From positions 1-64,000 of the forward strand of contig JACEEZ010024134.1 of NCBI GenBank assembly GCA_016584305.1: DNA of 64,000 nucleotides, in the 5' to 3' direction. Below, piece after piece: positions 20,838-35,489 of this stretch. The notes below the pieces were generated by a model that saw nothing but the letters and a program-made list of their open reading frames with translations, made no database searches and had not been told where the DNA came from. Position numbers and translations under genes: made by a program. The stretch comes from Chionoecetes opilio. Taxonomy: Eukaryota; Arthropoda; Malacostraca; Decapoda; Majidae. Positions within the stretch are counted from its first letter, which is position 1; every line of letters starts with the position of its first letter.

Positions 20838-21634
20838 TTTTTCACAGAGACATAGTCTTTCAACCCTGGCATTTCTCTACTTATTTCTGGAGAATAATAG
20901 AACTGTGTAACCATGTCAGTAGTTTCACTGTGCAGGCTTTTTCCTAAATGTGGATTTGGTGTTGAAAGCACTCCCTTTTCTTTCACCAAACTCTTTGCTT
21001 GCCTAGCCATGTATTGTGAGCACTTAAACGTTTCCATAATTTTTCTTCTAGTCCAGGATTTTGGTGTGATGGTGAGAATAGTTAGTTTTTCACTTCGGCT
21101 TGTCACTTCATTGAATTTTCCTTTTAGTTGTTGTATAATTTCAGACTGTTATGTTATCATCCATGTCACACTTTCACTTAAAATTGGCTTGCCACTTATT
21201 GATTCAAGTTTCCTTTTTATTGTTGTTCCTACTTTCTTGAACTTATTTTTTGTATACCGTGGGCTGTGTGACATTCTTGCTTTTTTTTTACTGGTGTTAC
21301 GTCAAATATGGCCAATGATTTATTTAATAGACTAAGCTCATACTCATTTTCCAATTCTTCACGTTCATTGCATCAACCTCACATTCTTCAGGTGATGAGT
21401 GGGATGATGTATGTATGGGCTCACATTCAGCAGACTTTGGTGATGGAGTCTTTGCAAGATTACTGCGACAAGTTGCACATACTTTGTTTTGTTGTTAAAT
21501 TCAATGAAGGATTATGGTTATTAAATTTGTAGTTAAAAACGAAGGGCTTTAGTTATTTTCTGCTTGTGTTTACCAAATGGTTCGCAGAAATATCGGCTAT
21601 AATATAGATTCTTCAAGGTAGTACTCAGAGCCAT
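20766..21634 (-). pseudogene. Unnamed transposon-like protein, N-terminal half
   Basis: I recognise a repetitive protein family seen in many aquatic invertebrates but cannot name it. The most likely start is ATG at 21634 (MALSTTLKNLYYSRYFCEPF). After frameshifted sequence with scattered Cys residues, the best-kept part is 21106-20840: ITPKSWTRRKIMETF, KCSQYMARQAKSL, then SPEISREMPGLKDYVSVK. Family members continue into a segment rich in Cys and His; here the frame runs through the palindrome to LCNLKEAYSE and is cut off. Multiple frame breaks upstream of 21106 make it a pseudogene. A role in transposition is inferred only from repetitiveness. Confidence 0.55.
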
Positions 21635-21639
21635 GTTGA

Positions 21640-22375
21640 TCTGAAAATAAAATAAAATAATACTTAAGCTCACATCATATGATATATATATATATTTAAT
21701 TAATCATCAGGTTTTGCAAATTGGCACACTAACACAGATCCCAATGAGATTAATGAAATGGTCTTTGGCTCACCATTCTAGCTCAAATGGTCTCAGAGAT
21801 ATGGCTTCTGGAAGGAACATAAATACTAAAAATTTGAGCTGAAGGTCACTTTTTCCAAAATAAGGTGCAAAGAAATAGATGTAGCTTCTAAACTAAGTTA
21901 ATCACCACCAAAATTTTTGTTGTACACCAAGGTATACATATATACCAATTACTGGCAGAAGATAGATAAAATTCAGTATATGCGTTTTATGACCTTTTCA
22001 AGGTCAAAGGTCATAAATAAGGCTAACTTTTGTTTTGACCCCTGAGGTAAAATATGCATAGAACAAAGGTTGTAGATCTGCTTCCAAGCTTTAAAATGGT
22101 AGTTAAATGACCACTGTAGGTGCCATAGCAGCTGAGATATTACATGTTCACCTTTGACCATTGACTCCAAAATGACCTTTTCCTCCAGATTTCAAAGGTC
22201 CGTATCTCCTTAACCCTTTGAGCCACAGCAGTGAGATAAAAACCATTCAATTTATCTCACTGAGATCTACAAGTGTGCCAATTCTCAAGAGAATCGGAGA
22301 AGGTGATGGAAAACACCTGGTTGATCTGACATGGAATGCCCCTATATGTGTGTGCAGTGGCGTACCGAGGGGGGA
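21640..22375. other. Unassigned repeat-like sequence with a perfect DR1 half-site pair
   Basis: No gene. AGGTCAAAGGTCA (22001-22013) is a perfect direct repeat of the nuclear-receptor half-site with one-base spacing, and TGACCTTTTCAAGGTCA (21989-22005) overlaps it as an inverted pair. GTGGCGTACCGAGG-type sequence, a common transposon-end motif, lies at 22357-22370, next to the AT tract. Confidence 0.4.
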
Positions 22376-22662
<287 letters not shown>

Positions 22663-23420
22663 AGGAAAGATGAGAAGGAGGAGGAAGGGTGTGTTTTAAG
22701 GCTAGGTCAGGTCACTAATTTAGACACGGTCAACTGCGTTCGACGATTGAGATTGACATGGACTTTGGCCTGAAATTAGGAGTCTTGAGTTAATCATACA
22801 TCATACATGTGTTCATATTTTCAGGTTTGATAATAATCATGTGACCGCATTTTCCTTACTTCAATATTATGATAATATTATATTGTACAAAATATTACAA
22901 TATAAACTAAGGCACTAAAAAACGTATAGAATGATTTTCGTCCCATGGTTGCCCCAAAACTGCCTTGGCCAGCACTGTCACGGCAAGACAGCAAACTCTT
23001 GGATACTGTCAGCCAATCAGCAGCAACGGAGTCAAGATGCCCAACCTCCATCTCCTGAAGAGAGGAGCTCTTCCGCCTTCTAAGAAAGTATAGACTATAG
23101 TCGGAGCGCTACACCGAGCTGCGTAAATGGCGACGGCGGAGTCTGCGGAGTGTTATATTTATTCGCTATACATATCTATATTTGCTATATCTAGATAGGT
23201 TTCGTCCGAGATTTTGACCAAAGTAACAGTTTGCCAAGAGGCTTAAAGATTAATATTCTGCAGGAGTTGGCAGGGTCCACAGTCCTTACAGCTTATTTTT
23301 TCTCTATTATTTTCAACTCGGTAGTTATATTGTGCAGTAGTAATTCACTTGCAGAAACCAAAAATATAATACTTATTTTTATATAATAAAAGCTGGGTTA
23401 AGTTAGTTTAGGTGATGACA
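22663..23420. other. No gene recognised
   Basis: Mixed sequence. A GC-richer part, 22960-23150, contains ATGGCGACGGCGGAG (23127), open for 23 codons to a TAG, without visible splice sites in support. Confidence 0.35.
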
Positions 23421-24012
23421 TTACAGCAGCATATAGTACACGGTAAAATGGACTAAGACTGCGCGGTCATTTCTGAGACACTGACTAATTGAGGCGGAGG
23501 CGTAATTTTCATCACCAAATCCTAGATTCGCCATGGTCGTTTCTATTGATAACAATGTAGTATCTCCATCAGAAAAAGCACTAAAACTTGGCCAGGAAAT
23601 AATAGTCAGTGTCTCAGAAACCAGAGAAGTGGCAGAATTGTACGAAAACAAATGTGGCCCGTCCCCACCCGCATTCGCCAGCCAGCCTGCCAGCCGCCGG
23701 TCCTCTCTGCCCCGCCCTGCCGGGAGGATTATTACCTTATCCGAACTTAACCTAACCTCCTAACAACCCCCTGGTGAGATTATTAATCTAACTGAACCTT
23801 AACCTAACCTCCTAAAGGGTGGGGGGGCCTCCGAATGGGAAGGGTTGTGTGTATGCGTTATTAGACAACTATGTCATTTCTTTAATATGTATAAAAGTTT
23901 TAAAGGTTAAGCGGAAGTGGATTAATAGTGCACGGTATACCGAGCAAAAAATAATATAGAAAATGTAAGTGGTACCGGCGGTAGCGACTGCGCAGTTCTC
24001 GTCCATTATAAC
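23421..24012 (-). repeat. Dispersed repeat P, minus-strand copy
   Basis: Inverted relative to 15238-15870: the right 245 bp is the reverse complement of the left part of that copy, and the left end carries one GTCTCAGAAATGACCGCG unit of the part that is four-fold there. Between them lies a minus-strand open frame of 76 codons (23421-23651) of unknown meaning. Confidence 0.75.
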
Positions 24013-24021
24013 CTAGTTCAT

Positions 24022-24385
24022 TTACTGTACTTCATATCTGCAAAGGTTCTAGTGTTCGGTCAGGCCTTTTTTAAACCACACTGCCTTTACAAAGTCTGAG
24101 GTGCCTGAAAAATTCTAAGTCCTCATAAGTCCTAAGGAAGCGCTCATAGAGGATGTAACGGGAGTGGGGGGGGTCCAGGAGGATAAAGGTTATACATCAG
24201 GTTAGGTTAGGAAAGGCTAGGTTAGATTTAGTTTAGTTTAGATTTTTCCCTACCCTCGTTATCCTCTCTATGAGCGCTTGCCTTTGGACTTAGAATTTTT
24301 CAGGCATCTCAGATTTTGTAGAGGGAGTGTGGTTTAAACAGGTGTGACCGCACACTGGAACCTTTGCAGATATGAAGTACAGTAA
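24022..24385. mobile_element. Fold-back element FB1
   Basis: Inverted arms of about 135 bp (24022-24160 and 24255-24385) share TTACTGTACTTCATATCTGC at the tip, then AAACCACACT, GCCTGAAAAATTCTAAGTCC and GCGCTCATAGAG, with roughly 85% identity by eye. The loop, 24170-24250, contains CAGGTTAGGTTAGG and CTAGGTTAGA, TTAGG-type sequence. No coding capacity. Confidence 0.85.
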
Positions 24386-24464
24386 GTGTACTGTATGGTG
24401 CTGTAATGTCATTCAGATAAGTTTGAAGGGTATTATTCCAGAAAAAACACTATACTGACTACGA

Positions 24465-25340
24465 TGGACACTTATGTGTTATATGAGGTGACTTCTGCAT
24501 ATACAAGACACTGGTGTATTGGTTTTCCTTCAGAAATCACTTATTCCTGAGATATAAATTTCTTAATATATTTTAATTACATGCCAGCCGCTGGCAGGCT
24601 AGGTTAGGTTAGGTTAGGTTTAATTGGTTAAATAACCACTGGTTACAGTTAAAAATTATAATGAATAAAGAAACTGATCTTACGGTTGGGTGGAACAGCA
24701 CGCCGCGTGGGTCCACAACGGGTGGGTGGAGGTACGCTCCGCTCCGCCAAATACGTTCTTACCGTTATTACTGAAAAAAATACTAAAGATTTGCGACAGA
24801 AATGGTTGGTATTATTCCAGATGAACACCGAATTCACATTGCTGGACGAAATGGTTTTTTTTCTGGTAAGTTTTGATGTGTTTTGAATTAATCTGCTAAC
24901 CGTTTCTGTCGCAAATCATTTTAATATTATTTATTTTTTGTTACGTAAAGGTTAGGTTAGGTTAGGTTAGGTATAGGTTCGGTTAGGTTCAATCTGGTTT
25001 TTTCTTTTTTTTTTTGCAAATCACACAAAAAATTATAATAAAAAAAATGTAAACAAATTATTTGCGACAGAAACAGTTAGCAGATTAATTCAAAACGCAT
25101 CAAAACTCACCAGAAAAAATAGTTTCGTCCACCAAAGGAAGTTCGGTGTTCTCTGGAAATGTACCACTAGGAGGCTTGGAACAGTGCTAATGCAGGTTTA
25201 CCACCTAACCTGCCAGCGGCTGGCGGTAGTTAAATATATTAAGAAATTAATCTCTCATGAACGAGGGAATTCCGACGTAAAAAGCAATACACCAGTGTCT
25301 TGTACATGCAGAAGGCACCTCATAAAACACATAGGTGTCC
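24465..25340. mobile_element. Fold-back element FB2 with TTAGG-like loop
   Basis: Outer arms 24465-24615 and 25195-25340 pair through words such as ATACACCAGTGTCTTGTA, CTTCTGCAT and CCAGCCGCTGGCAGG. Inner arms 24808-24930 and 25050-25165 pair through CTGTCGCAAAT, GAATTAATCTGCTAAC and GGACGAAA. The left side has about 190 bp (24616-24807) without partner. At the centre lies GGTTAGGTTAGGTTAGGTTA (24951-24970); another run, GGTTAGGTTAGGTTAGG, is at 24602-24618. No coding capacity is visible. Confidence 0.82.
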
Positions 25341-26447
25341 TTTGTACCTAGAGAGACAGGTGTTTTTTTTCTGGATAATATCACATTCCCCTTACGTCTA
25401 GTCCATTACTTTACACGGCATGGCTGCAGGTCGCATGTGCTTTGTCATATTTTCAAACCAATCATGAGACGGCACGATATTAATGTCTCAAAAGACCGGC
25501 CAGCCAAGGAACACTGCTGGGCTACAGAGTACAGACTGCCTCAGCTCGGTCACATCGGCGCCCACTGCCCACTCCCAGACCATAATAGATAAACAACTCC
25601 GAGTCGGATCTTTCGATTTCCATATCTGACTTTGGCTTCCTCTTTAATATCCCTTATGTTTTTACATTGTCAATGTAATTGCAAGAAAACGAAGTTAAGT
25701 TTTGTATTTGCATGGATGCAAATATATGTAACCATGCATCACAAAATGTTGTTAATCAGTTTTATGAGAGTAATAATGTATAAGGACAGGTAGACTTGTA
25801 CACGTTGACAATCAGCTGATCCATTGAGTGGTGTCACCAGAGGAAAGTTTATGAAACTATAACTCATATAAATATTCCATCACGCGAATCCTAGGTACAT
25901 GCTGCATATATGATTCCAGTCTATCTTTTTCATATACCAAGGGGGATAATAACTTCGCTGGAGGGGAGGCTGTACTACTATGAACATTGACACTGGTGAA
26001 ACCAAAGGGTGGGAGTTATTTTCTTACACGAGGTGGCACAAAAGGTTTTATCATTGTGTTGCGCTTAGAATGGAAAGTTTTAATTATCGTGTCGGGTCCG
26101 TGCTTATTCCCAATCATGACACTCTAGAGAAGTGGTTATTAATCGGGGGTGCGAGGCCGGTTCCTACCGTAGGGGGTGCGAGGATGCCTATGAAAAATGG
26201 ACCCATTTACTTTACTTGAGGTAACGATAGATTTGAAATCTTCAACCCTCATATAGTTGGCAGTGATGTTGATTTTCTATGTGAACAGTATTTTGATGAT
26301 ACAGCCAATTTAGTGAACTGCGTTATTCGGGGGTTGTTTTGAGATTAATTTAGTCCTCCAATGAACCCAGCGTGTTACAAAAAAAAAAAATGTAAGATAT
26401 ACTATGAGTATGCTGCCACTATCAAGATTTATCCTTNAGCTGGTTTT
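25341..26447. other. No gene recognised; one ambiguous base at 26436
   Basis: An open frame of 79 codons (25980-26219) is unrecognised. A short A tract lies at 26379-26390. The single N at 26436 sits at the border to LINE-C. Confidence 0.4.
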
Positions 26448-27963
26448 TTGTAAATCATGCGGAGCTCCTCAAAGCTGGGGGTGAGGCCATGATCCGCGGG
26501 TTGCATGCTGTCCTGACTGCTGTGTGGCAATCGGGTACCATTCCCTCCTTTAAACGGAAAAGGGGGCTGGTCGTCCCTATCTGGAAAGGGGAAAGGGGGG
26601 ACCCGTCAGGACTGCAACAATTCCCGCGGTTTTTCCCACTGCTCAGCGTACCAGGCAAGGTGCTTGCCCATCTATTGCTGACACGGAATTCGCAGTCATC
26701 TGGTGAAGCATCAGGCCCTCAGCAGTCTGGGTTCAACCCCTGTAAGTCAACAACGGACCGTATCCTAGCGCTTCGTGTCCTGGTGGAACGCCGACGTGAT
26801 TTTTCGACAGGGGATTGCTTGCAGCCTATTGTTGATCTCAAGAAGGCGTTTGACTCAGGCATCGTGAGTCACTCTGGGATCTTCTGTGACTTCGAGGGAT
26901 TCCTGCAAGGACTATTGGTTTGATAACGGTCTGTATTCTGGGACTGAGAGTGCTTTTGAAGTGTGGGGCAGGTGTATCCGGGCTTCTTTCTGTGATACAG
27001 GAGTGAGGAAAGGGGTTTGCGTCCTTGCCCATCACTTTTCAACGCTTGTATGGACTGGGTATTGGACAAGGTTGTAGTTTCAAAGTGATTGGGGAGCATC
27101 CGTCGGCAACACCCAAGATCACTGATCTTGTTTTTGCCGATGATGCAGTAATCTTTGCTGAGTCGCTGGAGGTCCTGGTGATGGCTCTCGAGGCGCTGCA
27201 CGAGGAAGGCAAAGCCTTTGGGACTTGAGGTCTCCTGGCTCAAGACCAAGTTCCATTTGTTTGGAAAACTTACTAGATGAAGCAGTCAGTCTTTTCATGC
27301 GTTGTGGCGAGGACATTGAGATTTTTGGAAAGTTTTACATACCTTGGTAGCGCAGTCCATAATGACGGGCGGGTCACGTCAAGAAGTCTTACGACGGTTG
27401 GCATAGCCCACGGTGTTATGGCTCGCTCAGCGGGAGTATTTGGCGTTGTCGGTACCTGTGCAGAAAACCCAAAGATCCGGACTTAAAGTCGCTTGTGATC
27501 CCTGTCTTACTCTAGGTTGTGAGACAGGGGACACTAAATAGTGACTTGAAGAGGACGAATCAATGCCTTGGTAATAAGGTTCTTCGCAGAATCATGGGGT
27601 ATCGCTGGGATGATTACGTGTAAATCAGCGATTCCCAACCGTGAGACGGGAATCGAGGCCTATTACCTGCATAGTCCGTCAGCGCCAACTTGGGCTATAT
27701 GGGCATGTGGCACGCTACCCTGAAACCGATCCTTCCCATCGGGTTGTATCTGTAAGAGACATCCGGCGTGGAGGAGGCCAAGGGGCCGCCCACAAGGCTC
27801 CTGGTTGGGGCAAGTTGATGTTTCTTGTCGAGAGCTGCTTGGTATGGGAAAGGAGCCTGCATGGGAACTCGCGCGTGGTGACCCCCGGGAGTGGCGTCGT
27901 AGGGTGGGCGAGGCGACGCGCCCCCCGGCGTATGCCCCCAATGGGTGGATTGATTGATTGATT
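26448..27963 (+). pseudogene. LINE-C: non-LTR reverse transcriptase, decayed
   Basis: A different non-LTR pol from LINE-A/B. In order: GLHAVLTAVWQSGTIP (about 26495-26543), LVVPIWKGE, the GKSTTDR-like region seen as PCKSTTDRILALRVLVERR (about 26739-26795), VDLKKAFDS with the first catalytic Asp (about 26831-26857), the catalytic FADDAVIFAESLEVL (27130-27174), SFTYLGSAVHNDG (about 27325-27363), LRRIMGYRWDDY (about 27585-27620) and RQLGLYGHVARYP (about 27680-27720), then a proline-rich end near 27940. It ends in three GATT units (27949-27963), a simple 3' repeat tail. At least eight frame changes or stops are needed, in a region of good consensus quality, so decay is genuine. The 5' part is missing. 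Confidence 0.88.
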
Positions 27964-28090
27964 CCCATGCTATAAAAAAATGCAGAAGGCATGAATCGTA
28001 TGTCTGACAGTGACGTACATCATCTTGCACACTCACCGGTGTGTGGGAGGCAGGGTTTCCCTCCCTCTCCTCCCTCCATAGGCGGGTTGA

Positions 28091-29302
28091 CAGTTTGCAT
28101 GTTTTGAACTTATAGCCTGCAGCTTTTTCCCCTACATCCCGTGTTTTTGCTGGATTACATAATGGGTGGAAAACATACGCATGGCACAACGATTCAAGCA
28201 ATCCTTGATCTTTACAAGGCTGGGATCAATAATAAGGAAATGTGCAAGCTTAAAGGACTCAAGCTTAGAACAGTGCAAGATTTGATGCGCCGATTTAAGG
28301 CTGGCGGAGAGGTGAATCCCCCGCCCCAAAAAAACAACCTGGGAAACAAAAATAACGGTACAGAACCAGGAGCGTGTTCAGGGGGACAGCTTGATGCCAA
28401 TCCTAGCCTTGCAGCCAGAGAACTGGGAAAGGGGGAAATCATACTCTTCTGGTAAGTGTCGCTTCGTCTGTTCAGGAAACTTTGCAACGTGACCTTGGCT
28501 ACAGGTGGTTTTCCGGGCGCGGAATAAGCCACTGATAAATGACCGCCAGAGGAAGAAAGGCTTCACTTTGCAAAGAAATACAGAGATTGGCCTCTCGACA
28601 AGTGGCGGGCTGTGCTGTGGAGTGACGAAAGCACATTTTTTTGTGAGTGGGGGAGGACCAGCAAAAGTGTACCCGGTCGCCCCGGCTCAGACCCCCCCGG
28701 CCTCGTACACCGAGAGACCACCAAAACACCCTCCCAGTTTAATGGTGTGGGGTTGCTTTACTTTTCCCTGGTATTGGGAACTTAGTTATTTTCCCCAAAG
28801 AACACAACTGTTAACAAAGTGGTGTATTTTGATCTTTTAAATGACCACCTGGAGGCCTGCTTTGAAAAGACACAGGCACAGATTTTCCAACAGGATGGAG
28901 GCATCCTGCCACACAGCTCGAGATGTTGATACAGTGGTTGATTTGAAATGCAAGATTGGGAGAATAGATGACTGGCCAGGTAATTCTCCCGATATATCAC
29001 CCATAGAAAATCTTTGGCCATCATTAAAGGCAACTCCGCTCACGTGAAAACCTCTAACCACTCCCCAGTTTGAAATGGAGGGTCCGAGTGTTGGGAAGAA
29101 TTTAAGCCTGAGTTCCTTCAGATCTTGGTGACAGTGTCCACGTGGCCTTCAAAGGGTTTAGCAAAAGGGAAAGGGGGACGCAACAAAATACTAACTACAA
29201 TTGTAAGTGTTGATATTCTACATTATTTTGTTATAAACATGGTGCGTCATACGTGTAAACATTCCCTTTTCGGAGGCGCGCAGTGATTATCCACGCAAAC
29301 TG
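28091..29302 (+). mobile_element. Full-length Tc1-like element, 1.21 kb
   Basis: The ends CAGTTTGC (28091-28098) and GCAAACTG (29295-29302) are inverted. TA follows on the right (29303-29304); on the left the expected TA reads GA. The right end, with GGAGGCGCGCA and GTGCGTCATACGTGTAAACA, is shared with the third copy (59488-59560), which confirms the terminus. A single transposase pseudogene fills it. The size is normal for Tc1. Confidence 0.87.
28162..29194 (+). pseudogene. Tc1-like DDE transposase, copy 2
   Basis: Transposases of this family bind the terminal repeats through paired helix-turn-helix domains and cut and paste at TA using a DDE/D triad. The start MGGKHTHGTTIQAILDLYKA (ATG 28162) opens the N-terminal domain; GLKLRTVQDLMRRFKAGGEV follows. 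The catalytic domain shows a WSDES-type first Asp (about 28615-28640, frame-shifted in a T run), MVWGCFTF, QQDG (about 28893) and WPGNSPDISPIENLW with the third acidic residue (about 28974-29019). The stop TAA is at 29192-29194, after a damaged C terminus. There are frame changes near 28320, 28430, 28640, 28770, 28905 and after 29040, so this copy is inactive. Confidence 0.9.
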
Positions 29303-29304
29303 TA

Positions 29305-30399
29305 AGTGCGTGGGAAGGAAATAAGGGAAAGGTTTAATGTTTCGAAGCAGTGTTGAGCTCCTTGAATATTCCGTTACGAGCGACAGTCGAGTGCGCGCCA
29401 GCGAGGAAACAGGGTGTGTGTGTGTAGGCAGCTGGGAGGAGGCAGGGGATGAATTTTGGCCAAACAACGCAATTTTTTTTTGGCATTTTTCATATTTCTG
29501 CAGCGTAAGGTAAGTAGAAAGAGAAAGAGAGGGAGTGGCTGAGAGAGAGTGAGAGGAATGAGTGGCGGATCTAGGGGGAAGCCACGACCTCCCCTGAAAT
29601 CTAATTGGTCCAGATCTGAGTTAGAGGTTTAATAATAATTTGAACATTTTTTAATGGCTATGTCATGGCCACCCCATCTGTGTCCAGCCTTGGCCACACC
29701 AGTCACCAGGTCCTGGCGACGCCAGTGTGAGTGGGAGAGGGAGGGAGGGAGGAAGAACTTACGTGTGATTTGAGGTTGTTTAGTCTTCCCTGCAAATTAA
29801 TGGATGTTGCCTCCTTATTTTTCTACCTTACATAACGTCAGATCAGGTATAGCCAGTGGCGTAGCTACGGAAGGGCAATGATAGCAAAAATTACCTTCCC
29901 TAAAGGAGAATGAAGCCAGACCGCCAGCATCTCGCCTACAGGAGCACTAAGCCTCAACACACCTCATTCAAGCAGGGCAGAGGGAGGGGAGGCAACACAT
30001 GACACACTTACTACACACTAGTCAAATAAATCCTGAACGTGCTCCCCCTGCTCAATCCTCACATCCAAAAGTACCAAATCAGATTTTCCAATACGAAAAA
30101 AAAAAAAAAAAAAAAACTGAAACTTAAACATCTTCGGATATGAGTACTTCTTACCTTGAGATCACGGGCACCAAGAAATTAGAATAGCATTCCAGACAAT
30201 ACAAGAAAGCAAGACTCAGATGATACGGACGCGTGTTACCCTTTTGTAAGCTTGTTATTTGTACAGGTAACGGGATCTACCCATGTAAGATACAGGTCTC
30301 TGACGTGTAGGGGTGATTGCCAAGTGATGCCCTCCTGATAGGCAGATAAGGTTTAACGCCCAGAGGTATATACATCAATATGGTAGTAATTGTGTCTTG
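29305..30399. other. Unassigned, with transposon-end-like motifs
   Basis: No gene. GAGTGGCGGATCTAGGGGG (29563-29581) and CAGTGGCGTAGCTACGG (29856-29872) are of the widespread GTGGCG(T/G)A terminal type and may be remains of MITEs. An A tract lies at 30096-30117. Confidence 0.4.
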
Positions 30400-30758
30400 G
30401 GGAGGCGGTAGCGGAGTGGTTAGCGTCTCCGGCTAGTCTCCGACTGGCGTTCTCGGTGACCCGAGTTCGATCCCCGAAGAAAAGCAAAACCTTTCTGCAC
30501 CGTCGAGTGGCCTAAGAACACCCGCATGCCCTGCTCATCAACTCTACCTTCGATTGCGAGTGCATCGGAGGACACAGGGGGGCGGCATGAGCCTCTAATC
30601 ACAGGCGTCACTATAAGAATCCTGCCTGCGCCACCACGGGCGAGGACCAACCATCACAGCCCTCAAGTGAACCTCCAGAGACTACCATCCGAGCCCTGGG
30701 TCACCACTGCCTACAGGCGCTATAGGCACAAATGTAAAAAAAAAAAAAAAAAAAAAAA
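30400..30758 (+). mobile_element. tRNA-derived SINE with poly(A) tail
   Basis: The head, 30400-30475, contains an A box (TAGCGGAGTGG, 30409-30419) and a B box (GAGTTCGATCC, 30463-30473) 44 bp apart, the internal RNA polymerase III promoter of tRNA genes. It is followed by about 255 bp of unrelated body and an A tract (30736-30758). A clean cloverleaf does not form because the acceptor ends do not pair, so this is a SINE and not a tRNA gene. The LINE that mobilises it is not known. Confidence 0.8.
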
Positions 30759-30873
30759 TGCAAGTAGGTCGAGAGGATTTAAGTAAGGCTTGCTGATTTA
30801 AGTAACATATAGGTATTGTAAGTAAGTAAAGTAAGTGCCAAGGAATCGAGTGAGACAATACTATTATTATAAA

Positions 30874-30892
30874 TATATATATATATATACGA

Positions 30893-30962
<70 letters not shown>
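30874..30962. repeat. (TA)n tract, left flank of the hAT-like element
   Basis: Nearly pure TA; continues beyond the transposon at 33904-34024. The two were presumably one microsatellite before insertion. Confidence 0.93.
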
Positions 30963-34024
<3,062 letters not shown>

Positions 34025-34689
34025 ACACTTATAAGGTTATGGTTATAATATAAAGTCACATGTTCTTACAAACGGCCAAGGAAGCTTAAGTCTTAATAGA
34101 CAGGCCCCAACAGTTTATACCGTGACAAGTACTCACTCACAGGTGAGTACACACTCAAGACTCACATAGAGTCTTGAGCTTAGGAGCGCCTGCTCTGGCG
34201 TCTCCCTCTCTTCTGTCCTTCCTCTTCTCCGTCGGCGAGTTATAAAGGAAAGGATTCATTCTTGATACAGTGTTTATCCAGGAATTGCTGAGTGCGTGCA
34301 ATGCGAAGCCCCGCTCGCTGTTCACACGGCGATGACGCAAACACACCCAACGTTAATTGTGTCTTTCCCTGTGTGCAGTTGCTTATCAACTAAGATAAGT
34401 GGCAATTAACCACAGGCACACACAAAACACTGACTTTGCATTCTGAAGAAATGCAAGCAGCAGCAGAAAAACACAATTATGTCCATGTCAATACTATTAA
34501 CGAGGTGGTGTCTGTCTGAGGAACACAATAACAGCTGTGCTGCAGAAAAGAGGCAGGACACACGTAGTACATACAGTTCCAAAATGACTACATGCTACAC
34601 ATACTACATATAATATATCCAGTGCCATAACACGCGTGATGAGAGAAAGAGATTGAAGGAAGGCAGGAAATTAGTATTGCTAGGTTGTA
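34025..34689. other. No gene recognised
   Basis: Unassigned, clean sequence. A short inverted repeat, AGACTC...GAGTCTTGAGCTTA, lies near 34157-34182. Confidence 0.35.
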
Positions 34690-34815
34690 ATAAGAGAGAG
34701 GAAGACCAAGGAAGAGATGGCTGGATGGTGTAAGGAAGACAAGGGAGACGATAACATTACTGAACAGATAGGATAAGAACAGAACACGGCGGTGGAGGCT
34801 CGTACAGAACAGGAA
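34690..34815 (+). pseudogene. LINE-D: C-terminal fragment (GRPRKRW motif)
   Basis: The frame reads RERGRPRKRWLDGVRK-like sequence (about 34694-34740), then TITLLNR and a shifted segment. GRPRKRW(x)D is the typical end of RTE-like and related non-LTR polymerases. The rest of the element is not visible on either side. Confidence 0.65.
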
Positions 34816-34863
34816 TTTATACGTGTTTAAAGGTGGTGAGAAGAGGGTAGAAGATGAGATAAG

Positions 34864-34910
34864 NAAAAATTTTAAATATATATTTTATATTTATTTATAT
34901 AAAAAAAAAA

Positions 34911-34951
<41 letters not shown>

Positions 34952-35345
34952 CAAGCATTCCCAAATTTTACTAAAGGAGAAGAGGGGCGACCCTCGTTGC
35001 AAGGTGTTTTGTAACTTAGCTTTTTTTTTTTCCAGTTCAGACCAACTATTTTAAAAATGAAAATTTGAAAAAACAACATTTATGGTTATTAATGTTATAG
35101 TTTGAAAATTATCATGCATACATCTTGAGCAGTGAAAATTTGAAAATAAATATTGTCCATAAAATATACTAGTTATATATATTTTTTAATATATTATATA
35201 TATATAAATATTAATAAAAAAATTAAATTATTATTTTTAAAAAATATATTTTATATATTCTATATATTTTAAATATATAATTAAAATTAATATATATAAT
35301 ATATATATATTTATATATATATTTTTATTTTTATTATAATTTTCT
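34864..35345. repeat. AT low-complexity sequence with one ambiguous base
   Basis: An N at 34864 is followed by A and T homopolymers (an A10/T23/A17 block at 34903-34951) and TATATA runs. Consensus quality changes for the worse here. Confidence 0.8.
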
Positions 35346-35489
35346 TTTTTTTCCTCAGGGTGTCTCAACAATAAACTAATCTACCTTCAGGGAAAATCGG
35401 GGAAATTTTTCTTATAAAAAACAACGAAGCAACGTTGAAAACGGCAAAATGTAGATAAAAAAAAAAAAAAACTTTTTAGTGTGACTAGA

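Noticed and set aside
23127..23198. ATGGCGACGGCGGAG as a first coding exon with a GC-rich promoter
   Set aside because: The frame stops after 23 codons and no convincing donor site lies within it.
30400..30475. Functional tRNA gene
   Set aside because: A and B boxes are present, but the acceptor stem does not pair and a SINE body and poly(A) follow.
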